Shown here piece after piece: positions 9,861 to 21,219 of a DNA stretch of 64,000 nucleotides. The first letter of the stretch is position 1. Each line of letters starts with the position of its first letter. The translations under genes and the position numbers were made by a program. Source of the DNA: Flavobacteriaceae bacterium (GTDB taxonomy: Bacteria > Bacteroidota > Bacteroidia > Flavobacteriales > Flavobacteriaceae); NCBI GenBank assembly GCA_947452415.1, contig CANGCT010000002.1, positions 1-64,000 of the forward strand, given 5' to 3'. The notes under the pieces are model-generated. The model had not been told where the DNA came from. It made no database searches and saw only the letters and a program-made list of their open reading frames with translations.

Positions 9861-12110
9861 ATGAAAAATTTTTTTACTAAAGCCTTCACTTTAAGTGCTT
9901 TGTTTTTAGGATTTTCTTCTGTATTTGCACAGGAAGTTAATCCGGTTTCGAACTACAATTATAATGAGACGTTTGCAAATGGTTTTTATACTAAAAATGG
10001 CACGGATACTCGTTCTGCAAGCGGACAGCCAGGTGCAAAATATTGGCAAAATAGAGCCGATTATTCGTTAACTGCGTCTCTTAATGACCAAACGAAAGAA
10101 ATTACAGGTTCTGAAATCTTGACATATACCAACAATAGTCCAGATAAATTAAGCTTTTTGTGGATGAATGTAGATCAAAATTTATTCAAAAAAGATTCTC
10201 GTGGTAATGCTATTATTCCTTTAAAAGGAAGTAGAAATGGTGCCAAAGGACAAGATTTTGATGGAGGTTTTAAAATTAAATCCATCAAAGTTATTAATTC
10301 TGTTGGAGGAAAATCAGTTGAAAAAGAAGCTACTTTCACAGTCGTAGATACACGTATGCAAGTAGATTTGCCTCAAGATTTGAATGGTAATGGAACTTCT
10401 GTTAAACTAAAAATTGAATTTTCATTCGTTTCTCCTGATTATGGATCGGATAGAATGGGAGTTGTAGATACTAAAAATGGTAAAATTTTCACCATTGCAC
10501 AATGGTATCCAAGAATGTGTGTGTATGATGACGTTCGTGGTTGGAATATTAGTCCCTACCTTGGTGCTGGGGAATTTTATTTAGAATATGGAGATTTTGA
10601 TGTTGCAATTACTGCACCTTCAAGTCATATTGTGGTGTGTTCAGGAGAATTACAAAACCCTACCGAAGTGTATACTGTTGAACAACAAAAACGTTGGGCA
10701 ACGGCTAAAAATAGTGATAAAACAGTGATGATTCGTACTGCCGATGAAGTTACAAATGCTGCTTCACGTCCTGCAGGAAAAAATACATTAACTTGGAAAT
10801 TTAAAATTAAAAATGCACGTGATGTATCTTGGGCCTCTTCGGCTGCATTTATTGTAGATGCTGCTCGAATTAATTTGCCAAGCGGTAAAAAATCTATTGC
10901 AATTTCTACTTATCCAGTGGAAGCAGATGGTCAAGCAGCTTGGAGTAGAGCAACAGAGTACACTAAGACTTCAGTTGAAAATTATTCTAAAAGATGGTTT
11001 GAATTTCCTTATCCAGCTGCCACTAACGTTGCAGGTAATGAAGGTGGAATGGAATACCCAGGAATTGTTTTTTGTGATTTAAAATCTAAAGGAGAAGAAC
11101 TTTGGGGAGTAACCGATCATGAATTTGGACATGGTTGGTACCCAATGATTGTTGGTTCTAACGAACGTTTATTTGCTTGGATGGATGAAGGATTTAATAC
11201 GTTCATCAACGGAATTAGTTCTCAGGATTTCAATAATGGAGAATATAAACAACCAGAACAAAATATGCACCAATCGGCAGAAATGTTGACGAATCCAGAT
11301 TTAGAGCCAGTAATGGCTGCACCAGATAATTTAAAAGAGCCTAATCTTGGAATTTTAGGATACTACAAACCAGGTTCTGGACTTAATATGTTACGAAATA
11401 ACGTACTTGGGAAAGAGCGTTTTGATAAAGCCTTTAGAACTTATACCGAGCGTTGGGCTTTTAAACACCCTATGCCAGACGATTTCTTTAGAACAATTGA
11501 AAATGTTGCAGGGGAAGATTTAGGTTGGTTTTGGAGAAGTTGGTTTATGAACAACTGGAGTTTAGATCAAGGAGTTACTAAAGTGAAATATGTGAAAGGA
11601 GATGCTAAAAATGGTGCTCAAATTACAATTGAAAATTTAGATAAAATGGTGATGCCAGTAGTAGTAGAAATTAAAACTAAAAGTGGTGTAGTTTCTAGAA
11701 AATCACTTCCTGTAGAAATTTGGGAGCGCAATAAAGAGTGGACTTTTAAAGTTGATACTAATGAAGAATTAGATTCTATTACTTTAGATCCAGAAAATGC
11801 TTTACCAGACAGTAATCCAGAAAATAATGTTTGGACAAATGATAAAAACGGAATTGCTAAAACCGAATCATTAGCACCTTATTTAGGGGCTTATTCTAGT
11901 GCTAAATTGCCAATTAAAATTACTTTCACTGAAGAAGACGATAGTTTAGTAATCAATTCACCAGGACAACCTGAAACTCCTTTAGATAATAAAGGTACAG
12001 GGAAATTCACGATGGATCAAGCGGGATTAATTATTCAGTTTAATGAAGCAAAAAATGCCTTTACTTTAAGTATTGGTGCTCAAAGTTTTGATTTTACGAA
12101 AGATAAATAA
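9861..12110 (+). CDS. M1 family metallopeptidase, exported
   Basis: Signal peptide; [12 protein letters not shown] (GxMEN-like), [27 protein letters not shown] (HExxH-18x-E). Confidence 0.93.
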   Translation: MKNFFTKAFTLSALFLGFSSVFAQEVNPVSNYNYNETFANGFYTKNGTDTRSASGQPGAKYWQNRADYSLTASLNDQTKEITGSEILTYTNNSPDKLSFLWMNVDQNLFKKDSRGNAIIPLKGSRNGAKGQDFDGGFKIKSIKVINSVGGKSVEKEATFTVVDTRMQVDLPQDLNGNGTSVKLKIEFSFVSPDYGSDRMGVVDTKNGKIFTIAQWYPRMCVYDDVRGWNISPYLGAGEFYLEYGDFDVAITAPSSHIVVCSGELQNPTEVYTVEQQKRWATAKNSDKTVMIRTADEVTNAASRPAGKNTLTWKFKIKNARDVSWASSAAFIVDAARINLPSGKKSIAISTYPVEADGQAAWSRATEYTKTSVENYSKRWFEFPYPAATNVAGNEGGMEYPGIVFCDLKSKGEELWGVTDHEFGHGWYPMIVGSNERLFAWMDEGFNTFINGISSQDFNNGEYKQPEQNMHQSAEMLTNPDLEPVMAAPDNLKEPNLGILGYYKPGSGLNMLRNNVLGKERFDKAFRTYTERWAFKHPMPDDFFRTIENVAGEDLGWFWRSWFMNNWSLDQGVTKVKYVKGDAKNGAQITIENLDKMVMPVVVEIKTKSGVVSRKSLPVEIWERNKEWTFKVDTNEELDSITLDPENALPDSNPENNVWTNDKNGIAKTESLAPYLGAYSSAKLPIKITFTEEDDSLVINSPGQPETPLDNKGTGKFTMDQAGLIIQFNEAKNAFTLSIGAQSFDFTKDK

Positions 12111-12130
12111 TAAGTTTACTTATAAAACTG

Positions 12131-12158
12131 AAGGCACGCTAGTTAGCGTGCCTTTTTT
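12131..12158 (+). terminator. terminator between M1 peptidase and clpB
   Basis: AAGGCACGCTA-GT-TAGCGTGCCTT hairpin then T-run. Confidence 0.85.
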
Positions 12159-12177
12159 ACTATTTATAAATGAATGT

Positions 12178-14787
12178 TTAATTATTCAATTCTAATTCAT
12201 TTTGATTTCTAAATACTAATTGACCATCAAAACTATCCAATAAAATAATACTATCCGTTGTAACCTTTCCTGCTAGAATCTCTTTAGATAGTTGGTTTAA
12301 AACCTCCCGTTGGATTACTCTTTTTACAGGTCGTGCACCATATTCTGGGTCGTATCCTTTTTTAGATAAGTAATCAATTGCTTCTGGAGTAGCATCCATT
12401 GTAATATTTTGGTGTGCTAGCATTTTAATAATTCCTTTCAATTGCAAACCAACAATCTCTTTTATGTTGGCAGAAGATAGTGGAGTAAACATTACAATTT
12501 CGTCAATTCTATTAATGAATTCAGGTCGAACGGTTTGTTTTAATATCCCTAAAACTTCTATTTTAGCAGCTTCGGTTGCGGCTTCAATGCCTCCTTTTAA
12601 GTTTTCAAATTTCTCTTGAATTATAGCACTACCAATATTGGAAGTCATGATAATAATTGTGTTTTTAAAATCAGCAACACGACCTTTATTATCGGTCAAG
12701 CGTCCTTCATCCAAAACTTGAAGCAAAATATTAAAAGTATCGGGATGTGCTTTTTCAATTTCATCCAACAAAATTACGGAATACGGTTTTCTTCGCACGG
12801 CTTCGGTTAATTGTCCACCTTCATCATAACCAACATATCCCGGAGGTGCGCCAACTAAACGGCTCACACTATGGCGTTCTTGGTATTCACTCATGTCAAT
12901 ACGAGTCATGGCGTTTTCATCATCAAATAAATATTCGGCTAATGCTTTGGCTAATTCGGTTTTTCCAACACCTGTAGTTCCTAAGAAAAGAAAAGTTCCA
13001 ACTGGTTTTTTCATGTCTTGCAATCCAGCACGGCTTCTGCGAACTGCATCGCTCACGGCTTCAATTGCTTCTTCTTGACCAACCACACGATGGTGTAATT
13101 CATCTTCAAGTTTTAAGAGTTTTTCTCTTTCTCCTTGTAGCATTTTCATTACAGGAATACCAGTCCATTTAGCGACTACTTCGGCAATATCTTCGCGGGT
13201 TACTTCTTCTTTTATCAACGAAGTTCCCGATTGATTTTCGGCTAATTGCGTTTGTAAAACATCCAAACGTTCTTGGGCATCTTTAATTTTTCCGTAACGT
13301 ATTTCGGCTACTTTTCCATAATCGCCATCGCGTTCGGCACGTTCGGCATCCATTTTGAAATCTTCAATTTCTTGCTTAATCGCTTGAATAGAATCAACAA
13401 CATCTTTTTCCGATTTCCATTTGGTGAAAATCTCGTTTCGATCTTCTTTTAAATTGGCCAAATCCATTGCTAGACCTTTCAGTTTATTCTCGTCTTTCTC
13501 CCGTTTGATGGCTTCAATTTCAATTTCCAGTTGCATGATTTTTCTGTCCAAAACATCCAATTCTTCGGGTTTGGAATTGATTTCCATACGCAACTTAGAT
13601 GCCGCTTCGTCCATTAAATCAATCGCTTTATCCGGAAGAAAACGATTGGTAATATACCGCTGCGATAATTCTACCGCTGCAATAATAGCATCGTCTTGAA
13701 TACGTACTTTATGGTGGGTTTCGTATTTTTCTTTAATTCCACGTAAGATGGAAATCGCACTTTCGGTATCTGGTTCTTCTACTATTATTTTTTGAAAACG
13801 ACGTTCTAATGCTTTGTCTTTTTCAAAATATTTTTGGTATTCGTCTAATGTTGTTGCGCCAATAGCGCGAAGTTCGCCACGAGCCAAGGCAGGTTTCAAA
13901 ATATTAGCAGCATCCATTGCACCTTCGCCACCTCCGGCACCAACAAGAGTATGTATTTCATCAATGAAAAGGACGATATCACCTTCGGCAGAAGTAACTT
14001 CTTTTACAACGGCTTTCAATCGTTCTTCAAATTCTCCTTTGTATTTTGCACCAGCAATTAGGGCTCCCATATCTAAAGAAAAAACTATTTTATCTTTAAG
14101 ATTTTCAGGAACATCACCATCTACAATTCGGTGTGCAAGACCTTCGGCAATGGCAGTTTTACCAACTCCAGGTTCTCCCACCAACATCGGATTGTTTTTT
14201 GTTCTTCTTGTTAGAATTTGCAAAACTCTACGAATTTCTTCATCCCTACCAATAACAGGATCTAGTTTGCCATTTCTAGCCAATTCGTTCAGGTTTTTGG
14301 CATATTTATTTAAAGCATTATATGTTTCCTCAGCAGATGCCGATGTTACTCGTTCCCCTTTTCGCATTTCGGTAATAACGGCTTCCAGTCCTTTCTCGTT
14401 AACACCTTGATCTTTTAAAATCTGTGCAACTTTACTTCTCGATTTGAAAATGGCTAATATTAAATGTTCAATAGAAACAAATTCATCGTTTCGTTTAGTA
14501 GCAATTATTTCGGCTTCGTTCATAGCTGTAGAAGCGTCTCGTGAAAACATTATTTCTCCGCCTGTTACTTTAGGAAAACTTTGAATAGTGCTGTCTAGGA
14601 TTTTTTTGAAAAGTTCCACATTAACGTTAAGTTTTTTTAAAATAAATGGAGTAACATTTTCATCAACCTCTAAGATGCCTTTAAAAATGTGTTCGTTTTC
14701 AAGTTGTTGTTGTCCAAAACCTTGTGCAATTTGCTGTGCTTTTTGCAATGCTTCTTGCGATTTGATTGTAAATTTATTTAAGTTCAT
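12178..14787 (-). CDS. clpB: ATP-dependent chaperone ClpB
   Basis: Two AAA+ modules ([31 protein letters not shown]), ClpB middle domain. Confidence 0.97.
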   Translation of the reverse strand: MNLNKFTIKSQEALQKAQQIAQGFGQQQLENEHIFKGILEVDENVTPFILKKLNVNVELFKKILDSTIQSFPKVTGGEIMFSRDASTAMNEAEIIATKRNDEFVSIEHLILAIFKSRSKVAQILKDQGVNEKGLEAVITEMRKGERVTSASAEETYNALNKYAKNLNELARNGKLDPVIGRDEEIRRVLQILTRRTKNNPMLVGEPGVGKTAIAEGLAHRIVDGDVPENLKDKIVFSLDMGALIAGAKYKGEFEERLKAVVKEVTSAEGDIVLFIDEIHTLVGAGGGEGAMDAANILKPALARGELRAIGATTLDEYQKYFEKDKALERRFQKIIVEEPDTESAISILRGIKEKYETHHKVRIQDDAIIAAVELSQRYITNRFLPDKAIDLMDEAASKLRMEINSKPEELDVLDRKIMQLEIEIEAIKREKDENKLKGLAMDLANLKEDRNEIFTKWKSEKDVVDSIQAIKQEIEDFKMDAERAERDGDYGKVAEIRYGKIKDAQERLDVLQTQLAENQSGTSLIKEEVTREDIAEVVAKWTGIPVMKMLQGEREKLLKLEDELHHRVVGQEEAIEAVSDAVRRSRAGLQDMKKPVGTFLFLGTTGVGKTELAKALAEYLFDDENAMTRIDMSEYQERHSVSRLVGAPPGYVGYDEGGQLTEAVRRKPYSVILLDEIEKAHPDTFNILLQVLDEGRLTDNKGRVADFKNTIIIMTSNIGSAIIQEKFENLKGGIEAATEAAKIEVLGILKQTVRPEFINRIDEIVMFTPLSSANIKEIVGLQLKGIIKMLAHQNITMDATPEAIDYLSKKGYDPEYGARPVKRVIQREVLNQLSKEILAGKVTTDSIILLDSFDGQLVFRNQNELELNN

Positions 14788-14995
14788 TTTTGTTCTTGTT
14801 TAAAGTTTGAATTTGATTTTTGAATTGGATTAAAAAAATCTTACTACTTAATACTTTCATTTTATTTCTATAACTACTATCTTTGAAAACAGTTGAACAA
14901 TATATGTTCCATTGCTAATTTCTAGACAAAGAGTCTTATTTTATAGGAGAAACCTATATAAATTTACGACAAAAAGTCTTAATAAATGACAAAAC

Positions 14996-15382
14996 ATGAG
15001 TTTATTTGATAAAATATTTGGTGGTTCCGAAGAAGAAAATAAAGATTCTAAAATAGGATGGAGGCAATTAACCGATTTAGGGCAACTTAATGAAATTTTA
15101 GAAATTTCTAATGAAAAACCAGTTGTTATTTTCAAGCACAGTTCACGTTGCAGTGTAAGCAGAATGGCTCTTCGTAATTTTGAAAGTGAATTTGATTTAG
15201 AAGGAAAAGTCACTCCTTATTTTTTAGATTTATTGAATCACAGAGATATTTCTAACGAAATTGCTTCTAAATTTGAAGTGGAGCACCAATCGCCACAATT
15301 ACTACTAATTAGTAAAGAAAAATGTATTTATGATGCTTCTCATAATGCTATTGAAGTAGAATCTTTGCATCGTTATTTGTAA
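14996..15382 (+). CDS. ytxJ: bacillithiol system redox-active protein YtxJ
   Basis: VVIFKHSSRCSVSRMALRNFESEF, HQSPQLLLI. Confidence 0.87.
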   Translation: MSLFDKIFGGSEEENKDSKIGWRQLTDLGQLNEILEISNEKPVVIFKHSSRCSVSRMALRNFESEFDLEGKVTPYFLDLLNHRDISNEIASKFEVEHQSPQLLLISKEKCIYDASHNAIEVESLHRYL

Positions 15383-15467
15383 TAAAAAATAGCTAATAGT
15401 AATTTTATTTACTTTTAGCTATTCTCTATTAAATAGTAATTGATCTATTTATTTTCATATTTAAAAA

Positions 15468-16751
15468 TTATTTTCTTACAAAAGGAGGTAATAATTTGCT
15501 AGAAACTTCACCAAAACCAATGCGCATAGAACTATTTTGACAATGTCCTTTTATGATAACCGTATCATTATCATTGATAAATTTACGTTCAGAATCATCT
15601 TTCATTTTTATAGGGTTTTTTCCTCCCCAAGTTAATTCCAGCATCGATCCAAAACTATCTTCTGTAGGTCCTGAAATGGTTCCTGATCCCATCATGTCTC
15701 CCGAATTCACTCTACATCCATTAGAAGTATGGTGCGTTAGTTGTTGCGACATCGACCAATACATGTATTTAAAATTCGATTTCGAAACCAAAGAAGCTTC
15801 AACATTTTCTGGTTTTATATATACTTCCAAATTAATGTCGAAAGCATGTTTTCCTTTTTGTTGTAAGTAGGGTAGTGGTGTAGGCTCTTGTTTAGGGCCT
15901 TTAGTTTTAAAAGGTTCCAATGCATCCATTGTTACAATCCATGGAGAAATAGACGAAGCAAAGTTTTTGGCTAAGAAAGGTCCTAGCGGCACATATTCCC
16001 ATTTTTGGATGTCCCTAGCGCTCCAATCGTTTAATAAAACCATTCCGAAAATATAATCTTCGGCCTCACTTATTAAAATATTTTCGCCCATAACATTTAC
16101 ATCGGTAGTAATAAAAGCAGTTTCTAATTCGAAATCTACTAATCTTGAAGGTCCAAAAACAGGAGAAGTTTCACCATTAGGCAAGGTTTGACCCATTGGT
16201 CTGTGTACTGGAATTCCGGATGGAACTATAGTAGAACTTCTTCCATGGTATCCAACAGGAATGTGAAGCCAATTAGGTAACAAAGCATTTTCGGGATCAC
16301 GAAACATTTTTCCAACATTAGTTGCATGCTCTTTACTGGAATAAAAATCGGTATAATCTCCTATTAAAACTGGAAGTTGCATTTCAATATCTTCCATTTT
16401 GAAGATAATAATCTCTCTGTGTTCCGCATTATCTCGTAACAAAGGGTTTTCACTATCGAAAATATCTCCCAAACGGTTTCGGACTTGTCTCCAAGTTTTT
16501 TTACCATCCGATATAAAATCGTTCAAGGTGTCTTGCATGAACATATCATCAGTTAATTCGATACCGTCAAAGTATCCCAATTGTTGTAAAGCCCCCATAT
16601 CAATAGCACAGTCACCAATTCGAGTTCCAATGGTAATGACATCTTCTTTGGTTAAAAATACTCCATAAGGAATATTTTGTATAGGAAAATCACTGTTTTC
16701 TGGAACATTAATCCAGGATTTACGATTGGGGTCGTTAGCTAAATTTGGCAT
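15468..16751 (-). CDS. fahA: fumarylacetoacetase
   Basis: FPIQNIPYGVF, YTDFYSSKEHATNVGKMFR, GYHGRSSTIVPSG, GDMMGSGTISGP; start placed at MPNLANDP (16751) because a promoter lies inside the longer ORF extension. Confidence 0.94.
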   Translation of the reverse strand: MPNLANDPNRKSWINVPENSDFPIQNIPYGVFLTKEDVITIGTRIGDCAIDMGALQQLGYFDGIELTDDMFMQDTLNDFISDGKKTWRQVRNRLGDIFDSENPLLRDNAEHREIIIFKMEDIEMQLPVLIGDYTDFYSSKEHATNVGKMFRDPENALLPNWLHIPVGYHGRSSTIVPSGIPVHRPMGQTLPNGETSPVFGPSRLVDFELETAFITTDVNVMGENILISEAEDYIFGMVLLNDWSARDIQKWEYVPLGPFLAKNFASSISPWIVTMDALEPFKTKGPKQEPTPLPYLQQKGKHAFDINLEVYIKPENVEASLVSKSNFKYMYWSMSQQLTHHTSNGCRVNSGDMMGSGTISGPTEDSFGSMLELTWGGKNPIKMKDDSERKFINDNDTVIIKGHCQNSSMRIGFGEVSSKLLPPFVRK

Positions 16752-16787
16752 AATATTTTGTTGATTTGTTGTTGAAAAAATTGCAAT

Positions 16788-16818
16788 CAAATATATCATT
16801 TAGAATTTATTTGACAAA
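16788..16818 (-). promoter_or_regulatory. Bacteroidota-type promoter of fahA
   Basis: Minus strand TTTG (16818-16815), N19, TATATTTG (16795-16788). Confidence 0.65.
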
Positions 16819-16863
16819 CATATTTCGTAATTTTGACGAAGTTTTTAACTAAAAAATAAATAA

Positions 16864-18138
16864 ATGCAACGCGACGAACAAATCTTTGAATTAATTCTTG
16901 ACGAACAAGACAGACAAATACATGGAATAGAGCTAATTGCCTCTGAAAATTTTGTAAGTGACCAAGTAATGGAAGCTGCGGGTTCTTGTTTGACCAATAA
17001 ATATGCAGAAGGATATCCTGGAAAAAGATATTATGGTGGCTGTGAAGTGGTAGATATTGTAGAGCAAATTGCTATTGATAGAGCTAAAACTTTGTTTGGT
17101 GCTGCTTATGCAAATGTGCAACCACATTCTGGATCACAAGCAAACACGGCTGTTTTTGCTGCTTGTTTACAACCAGGAGATAAAATTTTAGGTTTCGATT
17201 TATCGCATGGCGGACATTTAACCCATGGTTCTCCAGTAAATTTTTCTGGAAGATTATATACTCCAAGTTTTTATGGTGTTGAAGCCGAAACAGGACAATT
17301 TGATTATGATAAAATACAAGAAATTGCTACTAAAGAACAACCTAAGTTAATCATTGCAGGAGCATCCGCTTATTGTAGAGATATGGATTTTAAACGTTTT
17401 AGAGAAATTGCGGATAGCGTTGGCGCATTATTATTGGCCGATATATCGCATCCTGCAGGATTAATTGCTAAAGGATTAATGAACGACCCTATTCCTCATT
17501 GTCATATAGTTACAACAACTACGCACAAAACCTTGCGCGGACCAAGAGGTGGAATGATTTTAATGGGAAAAGATTTTGAAAACCCATGGGGATTAACAAC
17601 TCCAAAAGGAGAGATACGAATGATGTCAGCATTATTGGATTTAGCAGTTTTTCCGGGAAACCAAGGTGGACCATTAATGCATATTATTGCTGCTAAGGCA
17701 ATTGCTTTTGGAGAATGTTTAACGGATGAGTTTTTTAGATATGCTATGCAAGTACAAAAAAATGCTAAAGCAATGGCAGAAGCATTTAATAAAAGAGGTT
17801 ACCATTTAATTTCAGGTGGAACGGATAACCACATGATGTTAATTGATTTAAGAAATAAAAACATTACTGGTAAAGAAGCAGAAAATGCTTTGGTAAAAGC
17901 CGAAATTACAGTAAATAAAAACATGGTTCCTTTTGACGATAAATCCCCATTTGTAACTTCCGGAATTCGTGTTGGAACTCCAGCAATTACTACTCGTGGA
18001 TTAATTGAAGAAGATATGGAAACTATTGTAGAATTAATTGATAGAGTATTGATGAATTCTACCGATGAAGAAATTATTGCACAAGTGGCTGAAGAAGTTA
18101 ATGAAATGATGGGAGAAAGAGCAATGTTCGTTTTTTAG
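16864..18138 (+). CDS. glyA: serine hydroxymethyltransferase
   Basis: [66 protein letters not shown]. Confidence 0.97.
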   Translation: MQRDEQIFELILDEQDRQIHGIELIASENFVSDQVMEAAGSCLTNKYAEGYPGKRYYGGCEVVDIVEQIAIDRAKTLFGAAYANVQPHSGSQANTAVFAACLQPGDKILGFDLSHGGHLTHGSPVNFSGRLYTPSFYGVEAETGQFDYDKIQEIATKEQPKLIIAGASAYCRDMDFKRFREIADSVGALLLADISHPAGLIAKGLMNDPIPHCHIVTTTTHKTLRGPRGGMILMGKDFENPWGLTTPKGEIRMMSALLDLAVFPGNQGGPLMHIIAAKAIAFGECLTDEFFRYAMQVQKNAKAMAEAFNKRGYHLISGGTDNHMMLIDLRNKNITGKEAENALVKAEITVNKNMVPFDDKSPFVTSGIRVGTPAITTRGLIEEDMETIVELIDRVLMNSTDEEIIAQVAEEVNEMMGERAMFVF

Positions 18139-18153
18139 CTCAACTTTAAGTAT

Positions 18154-18195
18154 AAAAAAACCTTCAAAAAATTTTTTTTTGAAGGTTTTTTTTTT
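18154..18195. terminator. bidirectional terminator between glyA and E1 gene
   Basis: AAAAAACCTTCAAAAAATTTTTTTTTGAAGGTTTTTTTTT between convergent genes. Confidence 0.8.
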
Positions 18196-18200
18196 AATTG

Positions 18201-20606
18201 TTAGTATAAACTTTTAAATTTTGTTGGATTGGCTTCACTCATAATAGCATATACTTTTTCAAAAATATCTTCTACAGAAGGTTTTGAAAAATAATCTCCA
18301 TCCGATCCATAAGCTGGACGATGAGCTTTAGACGCCAATGTTTGTGGGGCACTATCTAAATAGTTATATCCATTTTGAGTTTCAATAATTTCTTGTAAAA
18401 TATAAGCACTTGCTCCACCAGGAAGGTCTTCATCAATAACTAAAAGTCGATTGGTTTTTGCAATACTTTTAACAATATCGTGATTAATATCAAAAGGGAG
18501 TAACGATTGGATGTCAATAATTTCGGCACTAATACCATTGTTTTCCAATTCTTTAGCCGCTTGTTCTACTAATCTTAAAGTAGAGCCATAAGAAACTAAA
18601 GTAATATCGGTACCTTTTTTAATCGTTTCTACTACACCAACTTCAGTTTTAAATTCACCTAAGTTAGTTGGCATTTTTTCTTTTAATCGGTATCCATTCA
18701 AACACTCAATTACTAAAGCAGGTTCGTCTTTTTCTAGTAAAGTATTATAAAATCCAGCGGCTTTGGTCATGTTTCTTGGTACTAAAACATGAATTCCACG
18801 AATGGCATTAATAATCATTCCCATTGGTGAACCCGAGTGCCAAACGCCTTCTAAACGGTGACCACGAGTTCTAATAATAAGCGGTGCTTTTTGTCTTCCA
18901 GCAGTTCTATATTGCAGTGTAGCCAAATCATCACTCATGATTTGAATGGCATACAGTAAATAATCTAAATATTGAATTTCGGCAATAGGACGCAAACCTC
19001 GCATTGCCATTCCTATTCCTTGTCCAATAATAGTTGCCTCGCGAATACCAACATCGGCAACTCTAAGTTCCCCATATTTTTCTTGCATTCCTTCCAAACC
19101 TTGGTTTACGTCTCCAATATTTCCGGAGTCTTCCCCAAAAATTAAGGATTCAGGGTATTTGGTAAAAATGGCATCAAAGTTATCTCTTAAAACTAATCTA
19201 GCATCTACTTCTTCAGCTGAATCATCGTAAGTTGGAGCAACATCAGTAGAAGTTAAAATATTTTTATCGGATTGTGAAAATAAATGCGAACTAAACTTTG
19301 GTTGAATTTTATCATTATAATTAGTTATCCAATTTGCTAATGGCGTTTTGATAGAAGTTTCTTTCACTACCATTCGCAATACTTTACGTGCAGTAGTTAA
19401 AATTTCTTTACGAATCGGTTCTTTTATTGCTTCTAAATCGGAAATTATTTTTTCAATAAAAATTTTATTTTCACTAGAATTAGCAACATTTTTTAATAGT
19501 TCTAAAAGTTCGATTTGTTCCTCTTTCATAGGAGTTACAAATGCTTTCCAAGCAGCCTTTTTTCCTTCTAATACATCTTTTTTTGCTTGTTCATCAATTG
19601 CTTCTAATTCTTTGTTTGTAGCCAAATTATTTTCTACAAGCCAAGTCCGCATTTGGATTAAACAATCAAATTCAACTTCCCAAGCTAATCGTTCTACATT
19701 TTTATATCGTTCATGACTTCCAGAAGTGGAGTGGCCTTGTGGTTGTGTTAATTCTTTTACATGAATAAGAACTGGTACATGTTCTTCACGAGCAATTGCT
19801 GCAGCCTTTTCATAAGTTGAAACTAGATCAGGATAATCCCAACCTTTTACGGTTAGAATTTCATATCCTTTTGAATTTTCATCCCGTTGGAATCCTTTTA
19901 GAATTTCGGATATATTTTCTTTAGTTGTTTGATGTCTTGCATGAACCGAAATTCCATATTCGTCATCCCAGACACTCATAACCATAGGCACTTGAAGTAC
20001 TCCAGCTGCATTAATGGTTTCAAAAAACAATCCTTCGGAAGTAGAGGCATTTCCAATTGTTCCCCAAGCAATTTCGTTACCGTTTTCCGAAAAATTAGTT
20101 TGGTTAATTCCGGATACATTTCGGTAAATTTTAGATGCTTGTGCAAGTCCTAACAAACGAGGCATTTGGCCGGCAGTAGGAGAAATATCGGCACTTGAAT
20201 TTTTTTGAGTTGTTAAGTTTTTCCAATTTCCGTTTTCGTCAAGCGAATGGGTTGCAAAATGTCCCCCCATTTGACGTCCAGCACTCATTGGGTCAAAATT
20301 AATATCGGTATGGCCATATAATCCAGCAAAAAAATGCTCAATTGTTAATTCGCCAATTGCCATCATAAAGGTTTGATCTCGGTAGTATCCCGAGCGGAAA
20401 TCACCATTTTTAAATGCTTTTGCTAAAGCCAATTGTGGTAACTCTTTTCCATCACCAAAAATCCCGAATTTAGCCTTACCAGTAAGTACTTCACGTCTTC
20501 CTAGTAAGCTACATTCTCGACTTATAACGGCAATTTTATAATCGTTTAAAACCTCTGTTTTAAAATCTTCAAAAGTAATTTCGACTTTGGTTTGAGTTTC
20601 GGTCAT
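18201..20606 (-). CDS. thiamine-diphosphate dehydrogenase E1 component, fused alpha+beta (branched-chain 2-oxoacid dehydrogenase type)
   Basis: N-terminal E1-alpha (AKAFKNGDFRSGYYRDQTFM, GNASTSEGLFFETIN) fused to E1-beta (FGEDSGNIGDVNQGLEGMQEKYG, DVGIREATIIGQGIGMAMRGLRPI). Confidence 0.92.
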   Translation of the reverse strand: MTETQTKVEITFEDFKTEVLNDYKIAVISRECSLLGRREVLTGKAKFGIFGDGKELPQLALAKAFKNGDFRSGYYRDQTFMMAIGELTIEHFFAGLYGHTDINFDPMSAGRQMGGHFATHSLDENGNWKNLTTQKNSSADISPTAGQMPRLLGLAQASKIYRNVSGINQTNFSENGNEIAWGTIGNASTSEGLFFETINAAGVLQVPMVMSVWDDEYGISVHARHQTTKENISEILKGFQRDENSKGYEILTVKGWDYPDLVSTYEKAAAIAREEHVPVLIHVKELTQPQGHSTSGSHERYKNVERLAWEVEFDCLIQMRTWLVENNLATNKELEAIDEQAKKDVLEGKKAAWKAFVTPMKEEQIELLELLKNVANSSENKIFIEKIISDLEAIKEPIRKEILTTARKVLRMVVKETSIKTPLANWITNYNDKIQPKFSSHLFSQSDKNILTSTDVAPTYDDSAEEVDARLVLRDNFDAIFTKYPESLIFGEDSGNIGDVNQGLEGMQEKYGELRVADVGIREATIIGQGIGMAMRGLRPIAEIQYLDYLLYAIQIMSDDLATLQYRTAGRQKAPLIIRTRGHRLEGVWHSGSPMGMIINAIRGIHVLVPRNMTKAAGFYNTLLEKDEPALVIECLNGYRLKEKMPTNLGEFKTEVGVVETIKKGTDITLVSYGSTLRLVEQAAKELENNGISAEIIDIQSLLPFDINHDIVKSIAKTNRLLVIDEDLPGGASAYILQEIIETQNGYNYLDSAPQTLASKAHRPAYGSDGDYFSKPSVEDIFEKVYAIMSEANPTKFKSLY

Positions 20607-21056
20607 AATTGAAATGGGATTTCTTTATTTAACAAAAATAATGAAAAAGAAGTTATAATAATAATTCTTTAAAAAAAAATAATTTAATTATTGCTAATTA
20701 TTTAGTTTTAAAAGGGAATAAAAATATGATTTATTCATTAAATCAAATAAATTATTGTGTTATTGTAATTAATTGCCAGAATTTATTAATTATATGTAAA
20801 GAAGAATTGCTGAATATTTAATTTTGTGCTTGTAAAATAATAGTAAATAATGCTTTGGTTATTAGGTAATTATATATAAAAGTTTTTTTAACCTCATAGA
20901 ATTTTAGGTTTTCAAAAACAGCAAAAGACGTTTCACTTTATTTTAGAAATCTTAGTTTTGGATACTCAAGATTGGGATAAGTAAATCTTTTTTTCTGTGT
21001 TTCTATATTTTCAATTCATAGAGAAGGATTGAATTTTTGAAGCACATTCTATGTTG

Positions 21057-21157
21057 TAGCCCTGCGTGAGGGATTGCAGTGGAGCTCTTTTTTTATTTGG
21101 CGTTTTTAGCCAATAAAAAAAAGCGGGAACGAAAAGCCCGACCCGTAGGGGCACGCG
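21057..21157 (+). repeat. structured intergenic element, copy 1 (TAGCCCTG...GTGGA-hairpin-AGCGGGA...)
   Basis: TAGCCCTGCGTGAGGGATTGCAGTGGAGCTC, AT-rich stem TTTTTTTATTTGGC/GCCAATAAAAAAAA, then CGGGAACGAAAAGCCCG; same layout as copy 2 at 61365-61500. Confidence 0.6.
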
Positions 21158-21160
21158 CAA

Positions 21161-21198
21161 ATAAAAAAACTCCGATTTGTTTAGTGTGAATCGGAGTT
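21161..21198 (-). terminator. terminator of ribB(A)
   Basis: Minus strand AACTCCGATT-CACACTAAACA-AATCGGAGTT then TTTTTT. Confidence 0.85.
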
Positions 21199-21219
21199 AA
21201 AATTAGATAATTCATTTTA

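Noticed and set aside
13814-14410. 198-aa plus-strand ORF inside clpB
   Set aside because: Fully antisense to the highly conserved clpB coding frame; low-complexity Ser/Leu-rich product.
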